From positions 2,170,001 to 2,234,000 of the forward strand of contig OY720103.1 in the NCBI GenBank assembly GCA_963082875.1: a DNA stretch of 64,000 nt, given 5' to 3'. Positions 55,755 through 64,000 of the stretch are shown piece after piece. Every line of letters begins with the position of its first letter. Position 1 is the stretch's first letter. The stretch comes from Corella eumyota (taxonomy: Eukaryota > Chordata > Ascidiacea > Phlebobranchia > Corellidae). Position numbers and translations under genes: made by a program. The notes below the pieces were generated by a model that ran no database searches, had not been told where the DNA came from, and saw nothing but the letters and a program-made list of their open reading frames with translations.

Positions 55755-57920
55755 ATGGACATTCTAGATTTAAGTGTAGGCGAAAAACGGAGCCGTCGCA
55801 AGGCACAAGCACCTCAACGCCGCTACGAGTTTACTTCTCCATCCAATGACGTCACAATATTTAGTGACGTCACCGAAGATATCACTAAAAATGAGCCGGA
55901 CGAAGAACGCTTAACTCTTTCCGGGGATGAATTCGTGAAATCACCGGTCTCCGAAAATGAGTTTCCGCTTCAACACAGAAGCAGCCCGGACTCGAGCCCG
56001 AGTCCCCGGACCACGTGTTCGTTCATGTCAAGTAACGGGTCTATAGACCTTGAGCTAAAATCCGCTAACTTCCAACCTAATACAAACTCGAACAACAACA
56101 TTGAGAGCTACCACCATCCTATGCTGCCTAAGTATCCATACCGCGACCTTTCAATGCCTTTTGCGCAACCTGCTGACAAGAATTTATTTGCTGAGACAAT
56201 TCTGACTGCTCAAATGAAAAGCTTTAACGCAAGAAACGAAGACGTACAACCTAAAGATACCCCTGGTATACCTGAACGAACAAAGAAGCAGAATAGGTGG
56301 GCGTTCAACGTTTGGAGGGAATGGGCAAGAAAGAGAAATTTATCGGTAAGTAAACAACAAGATATACATTCTGTTACAAATATTTATTTTCGGTAGTTTT
56401 TAATTCAGCCTTGGGTTAAAAATGAACTTGTTATACTCTGTTAATATTATGGTGTTAATAAAACAACAAAAAACTTTTATTTTTATCTATAGCCTGAATC
56501 TTTCTGTGGACCATTCAAGGGCGTTCCATTGGACGTTGGAAAAGCTACTGAGCCCGAGTTAGACTACTGGCTTTCTAATTTTGTTCAGGTAAATTTTATT
56601 TCATTTTATTTAATATAGAAACTAAGGTTAATTAAAGTTTAAGTTTAATATATTTTTGTGTAATCCCTAAAAATATAAGTTTCTGTGATGTTACTAAATT
56701 TTACTTTTTAGGAGATACGACGCAAGGATGGAAACCCTTACCCCCCTCATACGCTAATGCAGATTGTAATGGGCATTCAACGATACCTACGCCAGCAAGC
56801 TGGAAGGCCAACTATTTGTATACTAGACCGTAGCAACCCGGCTTACAGCAGATTCAGATCTGTACTTGATAAACGAATCAAGGATTTGACGAACAGTACA
56901 GGAACATCGATGAATAAAACTACGAGAAGATCGCATCCGCCACATCCTACTTTTCCATCTAATTCTTCACTATTTCATTATCCAGATGAGGGCGATTTAT
57001 GGAACAGCGGCATCATAGGAAACGACACTGCCTTGTCACTGCTTAACGCTGTGTTTTACCACAACACTGTCACATTCGGCATCCGATCAGTTGACGACCA
57101 TTGGAATCTGAAAGTTTCGCATTTTGTGATTGGTAATCGTGGGCAACAGGCGCAGACTTATGTTGAATTCGTGCCAACGCGCGATCCAATTTACGTAAAG
57201 CGCGGCCTTACTCAGGATCAGAGAAAATATGCCGAGCCTAACAACCCACGTTGTGTTGTAAAGTTGTTTATGAGATACATGGCAAACCTGCCATCAGCTG
57301 GCGCGTTTTACCGCCATCCACAAGAACCTACCCTTGTCGACCGATCGATCAAATACTCTGACCAATGGATTGGCAAGAACCGACTACGGGCGATGATTAA
57401 GCATATTTTCGACAGCACAAGGCTCGACGGTCGTGAAAAGCCGCATAGCATGTCACCCAGTCCCATGAGCTCACCTTTAAATAACAACCAATACAGTCAG
57501 CATATCCCTGAACAGGCTAAGGTAACAACGCCTTCTAGCGTATACAGTCAACTCGCTCAAGCAATGATTCATCTTTCCCACTTGAGGTCATCTCAACTTC
57601 AGCTACAAGACCCAACTAAGCCTGATTCGTCAAACCACAACGATATTTCTTTAGATATAAACGATAACTTGATTGAAACTAGGTCAGACATAAGCGAAAC
57701 AAAGTCGATCAAGGTAGAGAAGCGATCTCACGATTTAGTTGACGTCTCGAGTCCTAAACGCTCTAAAAGTGAAGAGCGAGTAACGCGTGATGACGTAACG
57801 ATTACGTCATTAGATCAACCTCCGATTAAAGAAAACACGTTAGAAATAAGCGTTCCTTCAATCATTGAAACAGTTACAATTTTAAGAGGGGGTCATCGTA
57901 CTACAGTCCAACTAACATAG
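55755..57920 (+). CDS. DUF3504 protein related to Crypton-type tyrosine recombinases (QRICH1/ZMYM/KCTD1-like)
   Basis: Three exons: 55755-56345, 56493-56588, 56712-57920; 1896 bases, 631 residues. The start is the first ATG after a 3' splice site. Residues 1-170 are polar and look disordered. From about 175 comes the DUF3504 core: RTKKQNRWAFNVWREWARKR, then PLDVGKATEPELDYWLSNFV, and the diagnostic RRKDGNPYPPHTLMQIVMGI, QRYLRQQAGRP, LDKRIKDLT and LWNSGIIGNDTALSLLNAVF. DUF3504 was derived from Crypton DNA transposons and occurs in QRICH1, ZMYM2-4, KIAA1958 and KCTD1. The fold continues to about residue 460 and then changes to a low-complexity S/T-rich tail. The recombinase C-terminal part with HxxR and Tyr is not seen, so a catalytic role is unlikely. 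Probably a nuclear protein. Confidence 0.8.
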
Positions 57921-59885
57921 TATATTTACAAAAAACACAACTTTTTTTTTTTAATCGCAAACAATATGTTTACTTAAGTTATATCGTATTTTTTAATGCT
58001 ATTTAATTATTCTGTTGCAAGCCTTGTTGCGTTTTTTTTCCTAAACTGTGTTTGGGTTATTGTAAACGAAATCCTTATATTTTGGCATGACCATTTTGTT
58101 CGAATACTTATTATTATTGCAATAAATTAAAATTTCTTGTAAAGCTTAAGTTGTTATTTTTGTCAGTTAAAATAATAGATAAGTTTAAATGTTTAATAAT
58201 ATTATTACTAATTTAACTTTTTTTGTAACAAAAATTTATTTTAGAAAATTTTTTTGGCAACATGTGTAGTAAAATTATTTTGGCAACATGTGTAAGTTGT
58301 CGAAGGGTCGAAATTTAAAAAGATAAAATTACTATAAACTTTAGTTAAAAATGGATTACATTTGAAAATGAAGACTGGGATATACCAATTAAATATCAAT
58401 ATACAGTAAAGTCATCGAAAAGGTAAAATAAAGTTTTTAATTTTGTTAAATATACGTGTTTTGCTTTTTATATAGAGTTTCAGTTGTAAATGCTGACGCC
58501 TTGTATGCCAGATAAGCCAGATTTAAGTAAAGCACGCCAACACAAATCACGCGTGCACGCGTAGACCGAAAACGTAGTATGTGGTCACGCCATTTTTTAC
58601 GCTTGCACGCACGAGATCTCGTCAAAAACTGCCCTATTTCCAGACTAAATAAAAAACCCTATTGATAAAGCACATGCTAATCGTTTTTGGAAAATGCGTA
58701 GTATATAAAGGTTTTAGTATTAAACTATATCAAACTAAGTTAAAACAACATAAGTTAATTTGTCCGACGCTCCGAAAAATAGTTGAGGGTAGTGTTGGGG
58801 TTTTAAAAGTCCCTCAATATAAATTTAGCGAAAAAAAATTATACCCGGGAGTTTACCAAAACCTGGGAGTTTACCGAAACCTGGGAACCCGAAATTGTTT
58901 TGTTTTTTTTAGTTATGTTTGAAAAAAGTGTCTACAATTTTTTTTTAACTAAAAAGTGTCTACTATTTAAAAAAATTAATTTCAAACACATTGCAAGTTT
59001 ATACAAATGTTTTTCGAATGGCAAAAGCGTATGGCTAAGGCAATTTCGAAATAAGCCTTTTGCCCATATAAAGTAGTTAAATGTATTAACGATATATATA
59101 ACATATTTAATCCAATCTGTAAAGTTTATGTCTTCTCACATAATTAGACCATCACTTACTATGGATATAGATTGTGTGTAATTCTTCATTAATGTAATAT
59201 GAACATTAGAAATTTAGACGACATCATTTAATTTTTGATATGATAAATCAATTTGGACTGTCTATTTTCATTAAGCAGGCAGATTAACATAGGGGCTATA
59301 TAATATGTAAACCATATGTTGCTAATTGCCAACACTATTAGTAAATTGATTATATTATAAATTTTTATGTTAAGCTTATGTAATTAATGTTTGCCGACAT
59401 ATTGTTGCTATTCATGTAACCTGGAATAATACTCTATTAATACCTGTATAAACACACTCAACTTTATAGAGTATAGTTTTTAAATGATTGCTTTGAAAAA
59501 TATGGTTGGATTTTGACGCCTATGATAATAAATATATTTTATTTATGTTTGTGGGAGTTTTGAATGCTTTGGTCAAAGAGAATGTACTTTTTTGCCATAA
59601 TAACTAAGCTTAAAATTTGTGGCACCTTTTAAAATAAAGAAAAATATTGCTTAAAACTGTTGGGGCTCTCTGCTATTTTACCCCCAATTTACGCTGTGAT
59701 TACAGCATAATGTGGGTGTCTGATGACAAAAAAAGAACTAACTTTTTTATTATTCCATATTATATTTTATATTATATGATATTGTTTTAATAAAAATTGA
59801 TAAAAATATTGTGTTTATTTTTTTTGTTTATCCTATCACACTAGTTGTATATATTTTCAGATAACCATAACTTTGCATCTTTTTC
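57921..59885. other. Gene-poor region; small tandem repeat near 58850
   Basis: 3' UTR of the DUF3504 gene at the left. A 19-base unit (CTGGGAGTTTACCGAAAC) occurs about 2.5 times at 58840-58890. Nothing else is recognised; remaining ORFs have no ATG or no homology. Confidence 0.4.
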
Positions 59886-60306
59886 GGAAGCTGAATGGTT
59901 AAGGCCCTTGACTGCTAAGCAGTATCTTCGGGTTCGAATCCACGCTTGGTAAGTATTAACAAATCTGGTAAAAATCACAATTTTAACAAATTTTATATGC
60001 ATGTTAACGTTACAACAAATGTACGTTTAAAAATTTAGGTCTTAAAGAGCAACCACCATAACTCAAGTGATAAGTCAACAGACATGTTGTCAATGAGTCG
60101 TGGGTTCGATTCCCAGCTAGGCTAAGGGAAATGGGAAACATTTTTAAAGGTAAAAAAATTTTTAATAAATATTAAAACATGTGCTAGCATTACAACCTTT
60201 ATACCCTTAAATTAGTGATACTGAAATTGCTGCCACGATAGCAGAGTTGGATAGTCGACGGGAAAACATTCGGCGAGGTAGTGGGTTCGATTCCCACTGC
60301 TCAGCA
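59886..60306 (+). repeat. Three tandem tRNA-like units, about 175-bp period
   Basis: Three B-box sequences (GGTTCGAATCC at 59931, GGTTCGATTCC at 60103 and 60283) follow at intervals of about 172 and 180 bases. The first unit has GAATGGTTAAGGC and GACTGCTAAGC, like a tRNA-Ser(GCT) D arm and anticodon loop. The third has a perfect T arm (GTGGG TTCGATT CCCAC). The anticodon stems do not pair well in any unit, so they are not functional tRNA genes. The spacers also share ACATG..AGCATTACAAC-like segments, which suggests decayed tandem copies of one tRNA-containing element. Confidence 0.5.
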
Positions 60307-62565
60307 GAGACTGTGTCGTCTCTAAAGCACGGGTTCAATTTTCGTTGATTCAAATAAAAAATTTATCTCAATTGTAAATAAAAGGGGGGAGGGTAGACAG
60401 CCCCCTGGGAAGAAAACTTTCAGCTCTATAAAATAAAGATATTTATCAGGCACTCCCAAATATGATGAAGCGACAAATTATTGGAAATTACATCGAAGAA
60501 AATAGAAATGACAACTTGTGATATAAAGAGGTAACAATTTACTGTTATTTAATTTACCGTTTTTGATTTTTTTTAAAGTTATTAAAATTGCTGTACACAA
60601 ATGACAAACTTAATTTGTCAATCTCCAGTAAGAAAATTAAAGTTCCAGTAAGAAAAAATTAAAAAAAACATAACACTAAAGGTTAAACTTAACATTTATC
60701 TTATCAGATGATCAAAAAAGTAAAGAACTGGTTCGATAAATGAAATCAAGCAAGGAAATACAACCAAGAAAAGTGATGTCAATTGATTTTAATAGACAAT
60801 TTCTAATAATTCTATTCATAATTTTAAAATCAACCAATAGTTAAAAATTTATCTACTATCATTCATTATTGTCTTAAAATCAAACAATAGTTGATATATA
60901 TTTGTCGATTGACATTCATAATTGTATTTAAATTGACCATAAGTAGGTACGTTTGTTTATTGACACATAGGCTTTTTTTTCATAAAATGTTTTTTTTCTA
61001 TTTTTTTTTGGATACTTCTGTCATTCTTCGATGATGTAGCCCTTCAAAGATGTTGCTCTCTACAGATGTCACTCTCTAAAGTTGTCACTTTTCCGATGAA
61101 TTTTTCCTTAAATAGATGGTTTGGTCGCAGAGTTTCTTTTTTAATTATGTTGAAATTTTTCCAACTTGCACGAGGATACCATTTTTTTAAAAATTCGTCA
61201 AGTAGTTTTTGAGATATTGGGATTTAAAAGTAAAAGGGAAAGTCCCAAAGTAAAAGGGAAAGTCCCAGACATAGGAAAATGACCCTATTTTGTCCTTTAA
61301 TTTTTTTTTTTTTTTTAAATCCTTTAATTTTTTTTTGCAGAAAACAAACTTAACATAAAAAGCAATATTTAGCGATATTATATTAGACATTTTTTACTTT
61401 TTAAGTAATTTTAATTGGGTAGGCCGTATTTAAAAAATTTTAACAAATTATGGCTATGCTGTTAATTTTGAAAGTTTATCAGCCAAAAACGCTTACAAAC
61501 TTTTGCAAGAAATGGACAGGTCAACTAAGTCTTATTAAAGCAAAGTTTACCGTTTACACAGTCTTATAGTTTTGTTTAAAATAAAATCACTTCATTGTTG
61601 TTAACTAATATATTGTCAAATTAGCGTATATAGACGATATATATTTTTATTTTAGTTATACTATAACAATTATTTAGGTTATATTTTTACAAATGTAAAG
61701 CACAAACTAAAGTTAAGAAAGGCAGCAAACACTAATATTTGTTGCCAGAGGTACAAGTACTTACGTATATTTTACGTTATCTTAAAAATTGTTTGGAATT
61801 ATTAACAAAAAAATCCTCGGACAACGAAGCAAAACATTAGGATATCAATATTATATTTTTATGATTAAACACTGATAAAACTGCCGCCTACTATTTTCTA
61901 ACTTTAGTTGATGACAAGAAGGAATGGGAAAACTGATGATGTTGATCCTATGACGAATGGAGAGGCAAAGAACCAACATGTCGTCTTTCGATTAAGAAAG
62001 TAGATTGGTAGCTATCAATTTTTTTTATGATTAGATTTGGGATATACCTGCCAAAATTATTAATTTTAAAAAATATTTTGGAAATATATTGTTTGGACTA
62101 CTGTGCTTTTATTGATATACTTAAATTTTAATTTAAAAATTTGATTTTTTTTTCGAAAAAGTTGACCCCAATAATAATGTACTTACGACGTCACACGATA
62201 CGCGTTTAATGATACGTAAAATTACTGTTACTTTTGTTTTACTTGATATTTAGGGTGAAATCATCGGAAAGTATTTAGGGTTACATCATCATCGTAGGGT
62301 GACATCATCGGATGGGTCAACGCAGATAGCCTCATAAATTGTGTCATCAAGAAAACGGTTAAATATGTTTTTAAGTATTATTATTTTATAGAATTAAATT
62401 ATTTATACAATTTCATTAACACCAAGCTTATTCTTAAAATAGGGTGATAATGTAAGCGTCTTAACTTTAAAATAAAATTATAATACCTAAAGGCCTACTA
62501 ATTAATAACATGTTGCAACATAAACTAGGTTATATAAAAGAATAAAATAAAACTTTATAAAAAAG
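60307..62565. other. Gene-poor AT-rich region with small local repeats
   Basis: About 2.2 kb. A 60-base unit with ATTCATAATTTTAAAATCAA and CAATAGTTAA parts is repeated about three times at 60770-60960. A TAAAAGGGAAAGTCCCA unit occurs twice at about 61230-61265. ATCATCGG with AGGGT segments recur near 62260-62320. No coding exon is recognised. Confidence 0.45.
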
Positions 62566-64000
62566 ACTTAGCTCTTAGAGCTAATTACCAAAAAAAAAAG
62601 AAATTTATTTTTATACCTCTTAGAGCTAATTACCGAAAAAAAATGCAATTTATTTTCATACCTCTAAGAGCTAACCTCTTAGAGCTCACCTCTTAGAGCT
62701 TACCTCTTACAGCTAATTAAACGAAAAAAAATGCAATTTATTTTTATACCTCTTAGAGCTCACCTCTTAGAGCTTACCTCTTACAGCTAATTACCCGGAA
62801 AAAAAATGCAATTTATTTTCATACCTCTTAGAGCTTAGCTCTTAGAGCTAATTACTGAAAAAAAAATGCAATTTAGTTTCATACCTTTCAGAGCTTACCT
62901 CTTAGAGCTTACCTCTTAGAGCTTAGCTCTTAGAGCTCACCTCTTAGAGCTCACCTCTTAGAGCTCAACTCTTAGAGCTCACCTCTTAGAGCTTACCTCT
63001 TACAGCTAATTACCCGAAAAAAAAATGCAATTTATTTTCATACCTCTTAGAGCTCACCTCTTAGAGCTTACCTCTTACAGCTAATTACCCGAAAAAAAAA
63101 TGCAATTTATTTTCATACCTCTTAGAGCTTAGCTCTAACAGCTAATTACCCAAAAAAAAATGCAATTGATTTTCATACCTCTAAGAGCTAACCTCTTAGA
63201 GCTCACCTCTTAGAGCTTACCTCTTACAGCTAATTACCCGGAAAAAAAATGCAATATATTTTCATACCTCTTAGAGCTCACCTCTTAGAGCTTACCTCTT
63301 ACAGCTAATTACCCGAAAAAAAAATGCAATTTATTTTCATATCTCTTAGAGGTCACCTCTTAGAGCTTACCTCTTACAGCTAATTACCCGGAAAAAAAAT
63401 GCAATTTATTTTCATACCTCTTAGAGCTAATTACTGAAAAAAAAATGCAATTTAGTTTCATACCTCTTAGAGCTCACCTCTTAGAGCTTACCTCTTAGAG
63501 CTTAGCTCTTAGAGCTCACCTCTTAGAGCTTACCTCTTACAGCTAATTACCCGGAAAAAAAATGCAATTTAGTTTCATACCTCTAAGAGCTAACCTCTTA
63601 GAGCTAACCTCTTACAGCTAATTACCCGGAAAAAAATGCAATTTATTTTCATACCTCTTAGAGCTTACCTCTTAGAGATTAGCTCTTAGAGCTCACCTCT
63701 TAGAGCTTACCTCTTACAGCTAATTACCCGAAAAAAAATGCAATTTATTTTCATACCTCTTAGAGCTCACCTCTTAGAGCTTACCTCTTACAGCTAATTA
63801 CCCGAAAAAAAATGCAATTTACTTTAATACCTCTTAGAGCTCACCGCAATTTATTTTCATACCTCTTAGAGCTTACCTCTTACAGCTAATTACCCGGAAA
63901 AAAATGCAATATATTTTTATACCTCTTAGAGCTTAGCTTTTAGAGCTCACCTTTTAGAGCTTACCTCTTACAGCTAATTACCCGAAAAAAATGCAATTTA
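62566..64000. repeat. Compound satellite array running off the window end
   Basis: Two interleaved parts: a 13-base unit ACCTCTTAGAGCT (with variants ending TTAC or CTCAC) in clusters of 1-8, and a spacer containing ACAGCTAATTACCCG, an A run, then TGCAATTTATTTTCAT. The higher-order unit is commonly about 75 bases and varies in the number of 13-mers. AGAGCTCT-type palindromes occur at unit borders. The array is at least 1.4 kb and is open on the right. Confidence 0.95.

Noticed and set aside
58662-58922. ORF overlapping the 19-base repeat
   Set aside because: No ATG at its start and made partly of tandem repeat sequence.
59886-59950. Functional tRNA-Ser(GCT) gene
   Set aside because: The D arm and anticodon loop look right, but the anticodon and T stems do not pair.
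62566-64000. Possible CRISPR array
   Set aside because: Repeats are nested, spacers are conserved rather than unique, and the DNA is eukaryotic; it is a satellite.

Overview
The window is animal nuclear DNA: AT-rich, with many short introns bounded by GT/GC and AG, and dispersed tRNA-derived SINEs. The gene set fits an ascidian tunicate, most likely Ciona or a close relative. It has chordate-type cyclooxygenases, an MCFD2 orthologue, UCP4, and bacterial-type universal stress proteins, which tunicates keep and vertebrates lack. The species call is inference. Exon models were built by hand from ORFs and splice signals. For the multi-exon genes the exon lengths sum to intact frames, except where a lesion is stated.

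Layout. 1-631 (-): 5' part of an unrecognised gene. 1691-2860 (+): F-box protein. 4240-4644 (+): MCFD2. 4977-7301 (-): flavin-containing monooxygenase. 7684-8418 (-): CYB561D2-type cytochrome b561. 8928-10629 and 11289-13312 (-): tandem pair of secreted CUB proteins with an unusual C-terminal cysteine module. 14137-17949 (-): cytosolic dipeptidase CNDP2. 19051-25636 (+): DNA ligase I in about 25 exons with a possible mitochondrial leader. 26136-27059 (-): intronless UCP4. 27956-33948 (+): three tandem genes for type II membrane proteins with a short-chain-collagen-C4-like ectodomain. 34436-47074 (-): three tandem cyclooxygenase genes, the middle one broken. 48660-49721 (-) and 51557-52614 (+): a divergent pair of universal stress proteins. 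55755-57920 (+): a DUF3504 gene related to Crypton recombinases. From about 58 kb the window has no recognisable genes, only a tandem array of tRNA-like units and, from 62.57 kb to the end, a compound satellite.

The dominant theme is local tandem duplication (CUB x2, collagen-C4-like x3, COX x3, USP x2). The most striking observations are these. The middle COX copy has a SINE in its signal-peptide exon and an in-frame stop in exon 7. A furin-type site is conserved in all three collagen-C4-like proteins. The DUF3504 gene lacks the catalytic C-terminus of the recombinase. The CUB proteins carry an unrecognised cysteine module. The tRNA-like units recur at about 175 bp. Most neighbouring genes have no evident shared pathway.
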